Part shown: positions 34,687 through 45,575 of the stretch, in pieces
Layout: each line of letters opens with the position of its first letter
How positions within the stretch are numbered: the first letter of the stretch is position 1
Origin: Acanthornis magna
Taxonomy: Eukaryota; Chordata; Aves; Passeriformes; Acanthizidae
Direction: 5' to 3'
Assembly: GCA_036785705.1 (NCBI GenBank)
Contig: JAWUZG010000001.1
Span: 3,038,001-3,102,000, forward strand
Length of the DNA: 64,000 nt
The notes under the pieces: model-generated
Told to the model about the DNA's origin: nothing
The model's database searches: none
The model's input: only the letters and a program-made list of their open reading frames with translations
Made by a program: the position numbers and the translations under genes

Positions 34687-35504
34687 AACAACACCAAAAT
34701 AAAAAGGAGAAATAAATGATGAAAAAAGATCCCCTGTTGTTCCAGTGGGTGATACATTTCTGTGGGCTTACAAAGCAGATCATTCTCAGCATTGGCTGAT
34801 AGTATTACACAAATCTCAAAAGGGACTAAAGAAATACCATAGCACTTTTTTTCTCATTATTTTTTACAGTTGGCTCTCAGCTTTTTTATTCTTTCATTTC
34901 CTCTAATTTTTTCCTCCTCACAAGAATCTCTCTGCTCTCCCCCAACCGGTGTCTACCACGATGAAATAAAAGCTGCAAAAGAAAAATCTATGTTGTTCTG
35001 GTTTACAGAAAGTCTCTTCTCTCCTCTGTTTGATCTCAGATACAAACCTTACAATTTGGAGAGGGGGGAAAAAACAAAACAAAACCAAACCAACCAAACC
35101 AAACCCAAGGAGGAGAGAGAAGCACTGGCGAGTGCTCTCTGGAATTCAAGCCATACGCCCCCATCCCTTTCCTTTGTCCCACTTTCTGTGATGCTCAGGA
35201 ATCGAAGACCACTTAAAAGTGCTCTTATGAGACCCAAACGACACTCCTCCCTCTTGTCTCCTCTCCCCTGGTCTTTCTGGCGCTCTGGCTTTGGCTCACA
35301 CACACACACAGCCCCATCAATACCGTCCGACAAGGTCCTGGCGCACTGGGTGTATCCGTGTGGTGTCAGCAGCAACGTTGGTTCCTGCGTTTGGAAGACT
35401 TTTGAAATTTTCTGGTGGCTTTGTGAGTTGGCCTGGTTGTTACTGCTCGATCTATTTTTCTAAATTTTTTATTTTTTTTTTTCTTTTTTCACTTTTCTGT
35501 TTCC

Positions 35505-35747
35505 ATGAGAAGCAAAAAAGCGATGAGTCTGGGGCCCCCAACGAGCTCCAGTGCCGTCCCGCAGGGTCTGTTGTCAGAGGTCAGGGGTCCAAGCAACTCC
35601 AGGTTTAATCTAAAACCACAGGAGCCTGTAGCAGACAGCCCAGGCAGGAAAGCAAAACCCGATGGTCAGACTATATCCTGGGTCTTTGACACCTCTCGAG
35701 TTTATGATCTCGATTTGGATAATTTTGACACCAGTGGATTCAGTTAA
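35505..35747 (+). other. Exon-like segment with 80-codon open frame, unidentified
   Basis: An ATG-initiated frame of 80 codons ends ...DLDLDNFDTSGFS with TAA at 35745-35747, and the next six bases are GTAAGT, a perfect donor. Just upstream is a long pyrimidine tract (35461-35499, mostly T/C) ending in CATGAG and CATGAGAAG, both usable acceptors. The segment is GC-richer than its surroundings, and the product is hydrophilic and acidic at its C-terminus. I do not recognise any domain. It is not in frame with CELF2 exons, which are phase 1 and would meet an early TGA here. It could be a noncoding exon, an unknown small ORF or coincidence. Confidence 0.3.
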
Positions 35748-36273
35748 GTAAGTCTCGACTTGCATGATGGATGAATCAGAATTGCTCTCTGGGTTTTTTT
35801 AGCTTGCTGTGGATGTTTTCTTTTTTTTTTTTTTGTCCAAACTTGGTCTTAGGAAAGAAACTAGAGCTTTGTGAAGGGTCTTTTCTTCCAAAAATACAAC
35901 TGAAGAAAAAGAAGAAAAATACTTATACTGCAGTTAGGTTTCTTTTAAATACTCAGGGCTGAAAGATACAGGGTTTTCTTTCTTTCTTTTTCTTTTTTTT
36001 TTTTTTAATTTCAACAATGGGGGAAAAATGAGTTCCTTAAAGCAATGCAGCTGAACAGTTTGTCCTGCTTAAACGCATGCTTTTAATTTCAATTATGTTA
36101 GGCACCTTGCAGTGTTAGCAAAATGTCTCTTTGTTAGCTATATGTGTATCGCCATGGGAAATTACCAAACTGTCACAAGACTCGCTGATTAAAGAATAGC
36201 CTGCCAGAGTGTGTGTGCCTTTGCCCAGTGTGACTCTTAGGTATTAGGCTAAGGAAAACAGTTTAACAAAATG

Positions 36274-36356
36274 TAGTGTGAATCATTCCTGATAAGTGAA
36301 TAAAGCATTGTGACCAAGCAATCAGATTATTCACTTATCAGGAATCGACTGTACTG
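36274..36356 (+). ncRNA. Pre-miRNA-like hairpin candidate
   Basis: Arms 36285-36302 and 36328-36345 are perfect 18-bp reverse complements (ATTCCTGATAAGTGAATA and its complement). Inside is a 4x5 internal loop, a 4-bp ATTG/CAAT stem and an 8-nt loop (36311-36318). Outside, after a small internal loop, 274-280 pairs with 350-356 through A-U, G-C and wobble pairs. The ~83-nt layout resembles a microRNA precursor. It does not match a microRNA I recognise and could also be a short palindromic element. Confidence 0.4.
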
Positions 36357-36614
36357 ATAGTTTGCCTGATCGTTTTTGTTCCTCATCTCTGTTGTAGTTT
36401 CACTACTTTGCTGTGTTCTGTTTTTTCTCTCATGCTCTTAGCAAAATCACTGGGAATATCCCTTCGTGTGATCATGAAACATGCTACTGAGTAACAAATA
36501 AAAAAAAATTAAATATAAAAATGATATCTTAACAAAATCTATGCACTTGCTATCAGGAACACAATACTGGATGTGTCTTATATATATTGAACTATAATAG
36601 TATTCGATTTCTTA

Positions 36615-36620
36615 AATAAA
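36615..36620 (+). promoter_or_regulatory. AATAAA poly(A) signal candidate, far downstream
   Basis: AATAAA in CTTAAATAAAGCTTAAG, followed by GGATTCTGTTGTCTG. If transcription continues past 33.9 kb, this is a natural end point. Confidence 0.35.
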
Positions 36621-36640
36621 GCTTAAGAAAGGATTCTGTT

Positions 36641-39600
36641 GTCTGTAAAATTTTATGAGCATTAAATGGAAAAAAAATGTTTCTAGGGTTGGGCGCTTTT
36701 TGTTATATGAAATCTTCCTGGGTACATGGTCTTTAACCATGCCCAGGCAAATGTTATCTAATTCGCTTGATATTTCGTTAATAACAGAGACTGAAAATTA
36801 GGCTTACTGAAATCTGTGGGGAGAAAAAGTCTTGCCATTCAGTGACTTGCAGCAACAGATTCTAAAATGCAGAAATTTTGATCTCTTTCTGTATTTGCAG
36901 AAGCAAATGTGCTTGGTTTTGCACTAAAATTAAAAAATAGCCAAAATATGTGAATCAGAAAATGCCATAAAACAATACAATACTGTACTTTTTGGTATGT
37001 GACTTTTTTTCCTCCTGATTCTAGATAGGTTTAGAGTTAAAAAATGAAACCCCATATTCTCAAAATTCCACAGATTCCACACTGGAGGTCAAAGAATCTT
37101 TATGGGGAAGATGTGTGGCTTACTGTACATTTCCTGTATCTGAGCCTTCTCTTAGGAAAAGATTTTCACATCAAAACCCATTAATTAAATGGGAATCAAA
37201 TAGGTAAAATTGTTGAGTACACTGAAAAAAATATTCCTTCAATGGCTGTACATTTGCCACAAAATTGTAGATTTTAAACAATCCGATTTTCATGGAAATG
37301 CCCGTAATTCTTGTATTTATCAAACTTTCAATAATGTCAGCCTTTGGCAGAAAGATCCAGGAGGATGAGGGGAGGGGAGGGAGAGGGGTTGCTTTCTTTT
37401 TTTCTTTTGAACTGCATTACTGCCTCACTTTTCATATGCCATTATATTATCTGAACAAAAAAAATTAAATTGTGGAAATCAATCTGCTGCTTGTATCATT
37501 CTATTCATGCACATTTAGTAAACATTGCTGAGCTCAACATCCAGTGGCCAGGTGTGTCAGCCTTGAAAGCCAAAAATACTGCTCCAGCAGAGAGGTCAGA
37601 GGGAGGATTGGCCTTGGGGGGCAGCAGGATGGTCCTCTCCATCCCACATCAGCACAGAGCTCAGGTGGGAACCTGCCCTGGTTTTCAAGGGCTGCTGATG
37701 TAACACAAATATTAAATAATCGCAATGATTAGCTCATATTTGTATTCCCTCTGATTTTCCTCATTAGCAGACTTTCTTTTTTTTCCATTAAAGGGAACTG
37801 GAAAGTTGCAGTCATTTTCTGAATCATTTGCCCCTGTTGATAACCTAATTGTTTTACATGAATGCTAATATTTCCCTCTCACACATTTATATCTATCAGC
37901 TAAATCAGCAGTAAAGTAAACTCTTCTGGGATACATTCCTATATCAATTAGCAAGGATTTATGCTCCAAAGCACCATTAGCATTAATGGGAGTGTGCTCT
38001 TTAGCATAAACAATTGGCAATAGGTCTGGTGGACTTTATTTCATAAACAAAGGAGCATTTGAATCTTAGAGACTTGTTTCCTCAAGACGGCACTTCAGGG
38101 AGTGATGTCCCAGCCTCCCCGGCTGCTCTGGGGACATCTCACTCACAGGACATGCATAAATTCCTGAGTTGCCAGCAAAAGGAGACAGTGTCAGTTTGGA
38201 AAGTGGGCTGACTTCTGGCACAAAGTTTTGCTGGCGTTTTCCCTTCTGAAAACCTGTCTGAGAACACACCAGGCACAATTTTCAGCTTTATCTCCTGTCC
38301 CTCCGACCAACAGCTGGAAAAATGTCACTGTTGGCATTGCTTAGTGCCTCGGGATGGAGAGCACAGAGGGGAGGGAGGGAGGGAATTTGGAAAGAGGCAG
38401 GAGGAAGAGCAGGGATGAAGCCCTGTAGGAAAGAAACTGGTGGATTTTTCAGCTCCTTCAACTGTTGGCCTCACAGCTCCACGGCTTTCAGCAGAGAGCC
38501 AGAGGGGACCAGTAAATCACCAAGTCTCACCTTCCACCTGTGGGTGAACAGTTTCTCCCTCACCCCATGTTTGATCAACAAACACACAACAAAAAGATTT
38601 CAGTCTGAATCTGAAGGCACTGGGAGCTGGGGCAAAAGTCCACCCCTTCCCAGAGGTGCACAATCTGCTGAATCCCTGCCCGTGCTTCTGCAGATGTTTT
38701 CTCTGTTGGTTTTGGCTCTGCTCGGTTCTGCTACATTAAAGAGCCCTTCTGCATCTGCCATTTCCCCCCAAAGGCACTCATAAGCAGGTCTCAAGTTGCT
38801 TTTCATCCCTCGTTCATAAAATAAATGTATCATGCTCTGGAAGCATCTACACACAATAGTGGTTTTTCAGTCCCCAAATAAGTTGTGTGCTTTATTTCTG
38901 CAACTTTTTCTTTTTTTCCACCACATTCTTTCTAAATTAGGGTAACCAGAGCCAGGTATGTTATTTCAGCATCAAGTGGTGCAACACACAGAAATTAAAA
39001 ATTTCAGCCCTACTCTACTCCTCTGAATGACACAGTCAGAGTTTGCATCAGTCCCTGCAAAAATAACATGCAAAAGCTGCAGAACACCATATTGGCAGAA
39101 TTATTTGGGGTTGCTCCTTTGGGATACTGAAATCCTCCTGGGATGCACTGTGCTCCAGGTTCCTGTGTGTGTGGTCTGCTTGCCTGTTCTTCCACTTGAA
39201 CACTTCCTTACAACCACACTGAGAGCACTTCTGTGTCACTCCTAGTCCCTTCCAACACTTTCCAATGTCATCAGTTTTGATATTTACTTCCAAGTCATTA
39301 GCGAAAATATTCAATAGCATTCAGACCCCCTCTAAAAAAACCACTCTCCTACAGTGAGTCTCCTTTGACAGCTTCTTTGTTGACATGTCAGCCCATTCTT
39401 AAACCATTTTATGTGCCTTGTATTGATAGGGTAGGATGCTAATTTTTTAATCAGAATCTGTTGTGCTGTCAAACACACAAAAGTCAGAATGTATTCCATC
39501 TTTGCAATTACTTTTATCAGCCAAAACCTATAGTCACATCAAAGAATGAAATCCAGTTTGACAACCCATCCTCCCTTAAAAAACATGTTGATTGGCATTA

Positions 39601-40757
39601 ATTGTTTACCTCATCTTTAATGTCTTTATACCCATATCAATATGTCCATTATTTTGCCAAAGTAATGTCAAACTAGCCAACCATGGGCTGGGCCATCCTT
39701 CTTGTCTTTTATCAGTGCATGAGAATGTCACATTTCCCATCCTGTCTGGGATTTTGCTGGTGTGCTTAAATATTCCTAAGGGTCCATGTCAATGGATCAG
39801 AGCTCTCTGCCCTATTTTCAGCCCCAGATACCTCGGGATGCTGCATCTTTAATAAAATGGTAGCTAAGCAGACTGTTACAGAGTTGGAGCAGAAACCCTT
39901 CTATCTTTCTCCTGACCTGTGAGTATGTGAAAGAGGAGGTTTTTTGACATTACCTCTCTTTCTGCAGCATGGCTAGAGAAGTTTTCCCATCTCCAAAAGC
40001 CTAAGTTCAATGATGAAATAAACATACCTAAAGAAATTTCGGCAGTCGTCCTGTCCTTCTCACCCAGGCAGAGCTGCCCATTTAGTGTGGAACCACAGGC
40101 CAATGCATGTTTGTGATATATTATTTAGAGATCAAGAGGAAGCATGTGTGAAGGTGGAATACCCTTTCATTCCCCATCCTCCTCTGAACAGACACAGCTG
40201 CTTTCACTGGGGCACATGTGAGTTAAACCCTGTGGCTTTGAAGGAGGCAGGGGACAAGACGCAGTACCACCTGAGGAGTGGGGGCATACCTGGGGCCTAT
40301 TAGAGAAGAGAGGTCGTTTGGAAATCAAGAAACCTTAATCGAACAGACCTGATCCTGCACGGTTTCAAAGGGATGAGCAGCAGCAGGAAGGTTCTGTGCT
40401 GTTCCAGGCTGTGGTGATCCCATGCAGGTGTCTGACACAGGCCACAGAGCTGCTGAGACACCAATGAATCTGCTCAGGAACCTCATCCCAGCAGACACTT
40501 GCTGCTGCTTTACCCTGCAGACATCTCCACTAGTCAGGGTCACAAAATGCATCCTGCAGACAATGATTCCCACCTGCAGCAGTGTGCCAAAGACCAGGCA
40601 GTGAGGAGCTGTGTGGAGGTGTCACTGACTTTCCAGTGGCTGTAAGAGGACAACAGGAGCAAAATGGAGTTTCCTCAGTAGAGATTTCAAGTGTTGTCCC
40701 CAGTGCCCAGTCAGCCCTGCTGACTGCTCAGCTGCAGCCACTGCAAAGAGGGCAGGA
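36641..40757. other. Intergenic DNA without recognised genes
   Basis: I see no exon, RNA gene or clear transposon here. A repeat-free AT-rich block at 37700-38060 has enhancer-like composition and is listed separately. Open frames such as the 153-codon one at 38322-38783 lack recognisable domains or codon structure. Confidence 0.6.
37700..38060. other. Candidate conserved noncoding element
   Basis: A transposon-free stretch rich in ATTAGC, TAATTG, CATTAGCATTAATGG and Sox-like ACAATTGG motifs, with repeated CTAAT/ATTAG homeodomain cores. It lies about 4 kb beyond the CELF2 3' end. Enhancer function is inference from composition only. Confidence 0.3.
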
Positions 40758-40822
40758 GTGGGTTGATGGCTGGACTAGATGATCTTAAAGGTCTTTTCCA
40801 ACCCAAAGCATTCTATGATTCC
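40758..40822 (+). mobile_element. Short CR1 3'-terminal fragment
   Basis: GACTAGATGATCTTAAAGGT, then CTTTTCCAACCCAAAGCATT and CTATGATTCC form the CR1 sense 3' terminus. Upstream sequence is not recognisable as CR1. Confidence 0.9.
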
Positions 40823-41517
40823 GAGGGCTTGCAGACATGATGCAAGATGAACAGGGTCTTTGTGACCTCCCGCTCTCCCAGGCCATTTCAAGGGCTCTAA
40901 ATAGTACAAGCATAGGATCTGCTGCATCCAGATTCTCAGCTGAGGATCCCTAAGCTTAGAGGATGAGTCTGTGAGCTGAATCCCACTTTAAGGCCTATAT
41001 TCACTTTCCTAAACCCGGGCCATGTTGGATACTCCAGGGCAACTCAAATGGCATTGATTCCTGCATTTATTAAAGAAAAATTGAGCTCTAGGGGTCTCAT
41101 TTGTAGACAGCTGAAGGTGAAATTCAGTGAATCCTATTGTTAACAAATGAGCCCCAGGTGATGTCCCATAGGCCCTAAGTGGGAATTGTACCATACCAAT
41201 AAAAACACCAGCTGCACTGGAACTGCTTTTCAGGGGATAGATGTATGCAGAATATCCCTCTGACAGGAAAGGCAGACCCCCGAGGGCTTGTACTTACGTG
41301 ATCTATAGAGCACCTCTGGCATTAGTTTCATCCTACTCAGCTTTTGGCCTTGAGGATCCCTAGGAAATGATCGCTTACATTTCTTGTGGATGTGGCGAAA
41401 GCATCACGTAATTAGTGGGACTTGGGTCTCTGATCCTGGTGTAATCATGCCACACGCTCTAGCATCCCATACCCCCAGACCACAGATCCTCCTGTTCAAA
41501 AGAATAATCAAATAAAA
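40823..41517. other. Intergenic DNA, nothing recognised
   Basis: Ordinary single-copy-looking sequence between two CR1 fragments. No gene, RNA or structured repeat seen. Confidence 0.5.
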
Positions 41518-41650
41518 AGCAGGAAACTTCACAAACTCTTTGGGCAATTTGTTGCACTGCTTGACTGTCCTCAGGGTGAAGATGTCTTTCCTGATATCCA
41601 GCCTGAACCTCTCTTGTTGCCACTCGTCCCCCTTGCCTCTCTCAGCTGCC
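41518..41650 (-). mobile_element. CR1 LINE internal 3' fragment
   Basis: The plus strand reads 'caatttgttgcactgcttgactgtcctcagggtgaagatgtctttcctgatatccagcctgaacctctc', the reverse complement of the conserved CR1 'ggttcaggctggatatcaggaa' segment. Both ends are truncated, and a 16-A run follows. Confidence 0.85.
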
Positions 41651-44600
41651 AGATGCCACTGGAAAAAAAAAAAAAAAAGTCCTGCTAAAGCTGCTTGAGA
41701 AGTTCCCCAAAGACAAAAGACACCAGGGCAGTGTGCTGCTGTTAGGTGCCCCCCAAGCTGGTGTGAAATATGAATTTCACTTGCCTTTGGTTGCACTTCT
41801 CTGTGTGGGTGAACCTAAGGCAATTTGAGACTGAGGAGACAGCATGTTGTGGTAGCTCACCCAGTCCCCTCTCCCTTTAAAATGAAAATAAAATAAAAAA
41901 CAAGGAAACTCTTGAAGGCGCTGATAAAGGAAACAGGTTTTTCTCTAGCAGGCACACGTAAGCAGTGACACAGCCCATTCTGAGCACCCCCTGGGAATCA
42001 GAACTGGGATTTCTGCTCACCACCCTGCTGTGAAACACACTCAGGCAATGCTTCACTGGTCTAAACACCTACCAAGAGCTTGTGTACGTCCACAGTAAAA
42101 AGACAAAGACAAAGCTGTGGCTGCAGCACTGCCAGGATGGCCAAGATCCTTGTGTTTGCAAGTGACAGGAATCCACCCACCCACCCATTGCCTTGTCAAC
42201 CAGTGTCAGGCTGCTGCAGACAGCTAAAAACATTCTTCCTTTCCCCAGGCATGAGCACAGCTTGTGGCACAAGGTTTTGGCCCTCCTGTCCTGACCCCAG
42301 GTTTTTTTGCAATTCACCTTTCTCCCACACACCCTCAGCAAACCTCAGGTTTCCAGCAAACTCGTGGGTGGGAAAAGGGGAAAAGTAACAGCACCCCTCA
42401 GCCAGGGACTGAGAACATGTTAGAAAGGTGCATAGACCTTGACAGTGTAAGTGCAGGGAGACAGAGAGGTCACAAAGGACTCTTTCTCCTCCCCTTTCCA
42501 CATCCCAGCTTCCTGTCCCAAACCATGGTCATACAAGCCAATAAAATCAGGTGGTGTAGGCAGATCTGCTGTCAGTTAATTTTTTTTTTTCTTTTTGCAA
42601 ACACCATATTCCAAGCCACTGGATCCCGTGGCCATCTTCACTGGCCTTACACAGTAAATACTACCAAAAATTCCCATGTGAGATGTCCCACTTCTCATCC
42701 CCTTCCAAGCACCTTCTTCATGACTGGGGATGCTTGCTTACTAGAGAGCTCTCATTTATGCCAAAATATACTTTCCAATAAAAATGAAACCTTAGCACAG
42801 TACCATCCCAGCCCACGTACCTCCCTTTTAGTGCTCCTGCTTCCTGTGAAAGAGTTACAGCTGCAGCCAATGCCTGAACACCAGCAGTGGGGCTGGGGTG
42901 GGCTGGGCAGTGCAAGTGCTACCAGAAATACTGAAATTGTGTCCATGATTGTGCCACGGCCTGGCTGTTTATATCTTCAACATCTCAGCAAAATGGCTTG
43001 TCACTGGGTCAGAACGTAATTTCCTTGCCATAAATCACCTCCGGTGCCTGCTGCAGGAACAGATGCCAGCCATAAATTCACTCTTGGTGGAACAGAGCTC
43101 CTGGATGAGAGGTCATGTTCCCAGGTGTGAATAAATAAAAAGTTCACAACTCACAGAAACAACACCACCTGGCTGGATTGTGGCTTTGCACGGGGGGGAA
43201 ACAGGCTTAATAGGAGGGTTCAGAGTGCCCCCTTCTCCTCCAGACTCATTTTCTTCAGCTCCTTTAGCCTTACTGTGTTCTGTCAACAGTTGGCCACCTC
43301 CCTGCTTGCTGACAGCTCTTTTCTTCCTCAGCAAATCACAGAAATGTTCCTACCTATGGTCCCAGGGCTCTGGACTTCAGCCCAGGAGGTTGTGCCAAAA
43401 TGCCTACTGAGACACAAGAGCGTTCGTGTAGCCAGCCCTAGGGCTCAGTGAATTGAAGTTCTTGGTTGTTGGAGCACCTCTGTTCACTGGGAATGTTGGA
43501 GAGGCAACACCAGGGTTAGGGCAAAGCTCAGCCTGAGCCATGTAATCACACAGCAGAGGAAACTGCTCGTTCTGTGCTGAAGGAGGGTGAGGAAGGGATC
43601 CTGGGGCAGAAACCCAGCTTTTGCATCCCCACCAGGATGGACACAGTGCTCTGGAATGTGCCTTCTGCAGATAAGGAGCCCTAGTGCCCTCAGAATGCAC
43701 CTCGGGGCTTGCCCAGAAATATGTGATCTTCAGCTTTCAAGGTATAAGGAAATAAAATACCCAGGGTGAGAAAAGAAACAACCTACAAAAAAACCCCACC
43801 AAACACCATACAACCCTTCAAACTGGATTTTTGCGGAAATATCCACCCGTGTCCTTGGGAAAACAAGCTTGTGAGGAGCATTGCTATCAGTGCTGAAAGT
43901 TCTCCTGAGTTCTGCTTCTGCATAAATGCAGGACTGCCTTCACCTGGGCAGTTCTCACCTGCTGAATGCTTTTCAGGCACCCAGACACTGCAGGGTTTAT
44001 GGTACACCCACCACCGCTCTCATTTCATGTTCAGCTGCCCAGCCATGCCTGGGGAGCCGCCTGTGCTCTGCTGCTGTTTCAGACTGACAGGCATCAAAGG
44101 GAACCTTCTCCTGAGCAGAGCACCTCGAGACCCCAGGAGGAACTGTGTTATGCCTTCCCAAATTAATATGCAAAAGTAAGCAGCAAGAATCAGCCACGGG
44201 ACACTGCAGCTCTCCTGTATCCCTTTTACCAGGAGCTTGGATTTTATGCTTGGAGCATTGCTCTTTCTCCGTTCCTCGCCTCTCAACTGGTCCTCTCTCA
44301 TCTAGTTCCCATTCCTTTTCTTCCTACGAGTTATCCTTGGTCTTTGCTCTGTATTCAACAAGTGTTTGAAATGAATGAAGGAGGTGATTAATTATTTAGG
44401 ATTGTACAAGGGAATCTAACTAGGTGCAGTGGGAAGGAATTAAGCAAGTGAGACATAAAGGCTGAAGATCAGGAAAATATTTCCTTAAAGTGAAATGTAA
44501 TAGAGGGCAAGCCTGCCTCTGAGGCAGCACAGGAAGTTTCTCCTCCTATGGGATTTAAGATTGCAAAGAGCAGAAAATGGTCTTTAAGTGGAATCCTTCT

Positions 44601-45342
44601 GGGACAAGGTTAGCCAGCCCAAAAGACTGTATTTGTCTATCCCTTCTAGGCACAATGGTGGGACACAGTGTGTGAGAAAGCACTGAAACGAGAACACAAA
44701 GAGATTTATTCATGCTGCAAACTTAAAATGCAGTGGGCAACTTCCCTTCAGCGCAAACAACTCCTTTTATAACCTGTTTGAAGAGGTTTTTTTTTATCTC
44801 CTTATTACTCGAGTAATTAATTTTCAACAACGAATGTGAGAGGACACTGCATTAACACAGCAGGTAAATTTGGGACAGAAAAGAAAGAGCACCAGCCCTT
44901 AAAATGAGATTCATTTGTGAAGACTACATCTAAGTTTCTAATGGCACTCTGAGCAAAATCGAGGTTTTCTGCTTTCATTTGCTGGGCTGTCTCCTTTCAT
45001 TACAGAGTGTCCTAGCACAAACTGATCTGCCACACTCCTGAATCCTTTTATCTCTCATTAACTCTCCTTTTTTCCTTTTTTTTTTTTCTCATTGATCACT
45101 TCCTTCTCATGCAAAGAGTTGATATGTTTAACCTTCATAATCTTCCTACTTTGCAGTTGTGGGTCTGTAATTACAGACTGTTTGAGGGTTCAGCCAGCAA
45201 AAAATCAAGTTGTGCTAATTGAACAAAAATTTGTACAAGAACCTTCTCACTGAAGTGGTCATTTTGCCCCTTTTTTGGAAAATTTTAAAGCTCAGGAACA
45301 CCATGCAAACTTACCGTTTATGTGAAGTCTCAGGATTATTTT
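41651..45342. other. Intergenic DNA without recognised genes
   Basis: Sequence of moderate GC with many chance open frames, including a 251-codon frame at 42264-43019 with no recognisable domain. Short CCCACCCACCCA runs occur near 42175. No transposon was identified with confidence. Confidence 0.5.
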
Positions 45343-45575
45343 CACAGAAACATAGAATAATTAAGGTGGGAAAAGACGTCCAAGATGATCAAGTCCAACA
45401 CCTTCAGCTGAATACCACTATGCCCACTAAACCATATTTGTGAAGGGACACACCTACTCGGTTTTTTAACACTTCCAGGAATGGTGACTCCACCATTTCC
45501 CTGGAAAACCTGTTGCAATGTCTAACCACTGTTTCAGTGATTTTTTCCTGATATCCAGCCTTGGCCCAGTGTGGC
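45343..45575 (-). mobile_element. CR1 LINE 3'-end fragment
   Basis: It starts CACAGAAACATAGAATAATT AAGGTGGGAAAAGAC, the antisense CR1 3' tail. It continues through the 'ccaacaccttcagctgaataccactatgcccactaaacca' block to 'ttcctgatatccagccttggcccagtg'. About 230 bp, 5' truncated. Confidence 0.92.

Larger units (their letters stand above)
33906..36640 (+). other. Region downstream of CELF2: possible 3' UTR extension or noncoding transcript
   Basis: This stretch is free of recognisable transposons. It includes T runs at 33979-33996 and 34109-34136, a 37-A run, an exon-like segment ending at 35747 and a hairpin at 36274-36356. It ends with AATAAA at 36615-36620 and a GU-containing stretch (TTCTGTTGTCTGTAAA). 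It may be transcribed as read-through or a neural-type 3' extension. Nothing in the DNA alone proves transcription. Confidence 0.35.

Noticed and set aside
34870..35463. 197-codon open frame preceded by TTTTTTACAG
   Set aside because: Contains low-complexity Lys/Thr/Asn and Pro/Ser/Leu stretches from simple sequence and no recognisable domain. The acceptor-like TTTACAG is noted, but evidence for a coding exon is insufficient.
38322..38783. 153-codon open frame
   Set aside because: Overlaps an opposite-strand frame, with no domain or codon pattern; probably chance.
42264..43019. 251-codon open frame in intergenic DNA
   Set aside because: No domain or recognisable homology. It includes a Phe run encoded by a poly-T tract, has no splice or promoter context, and overlaps open frames on the other strand; probably chance.
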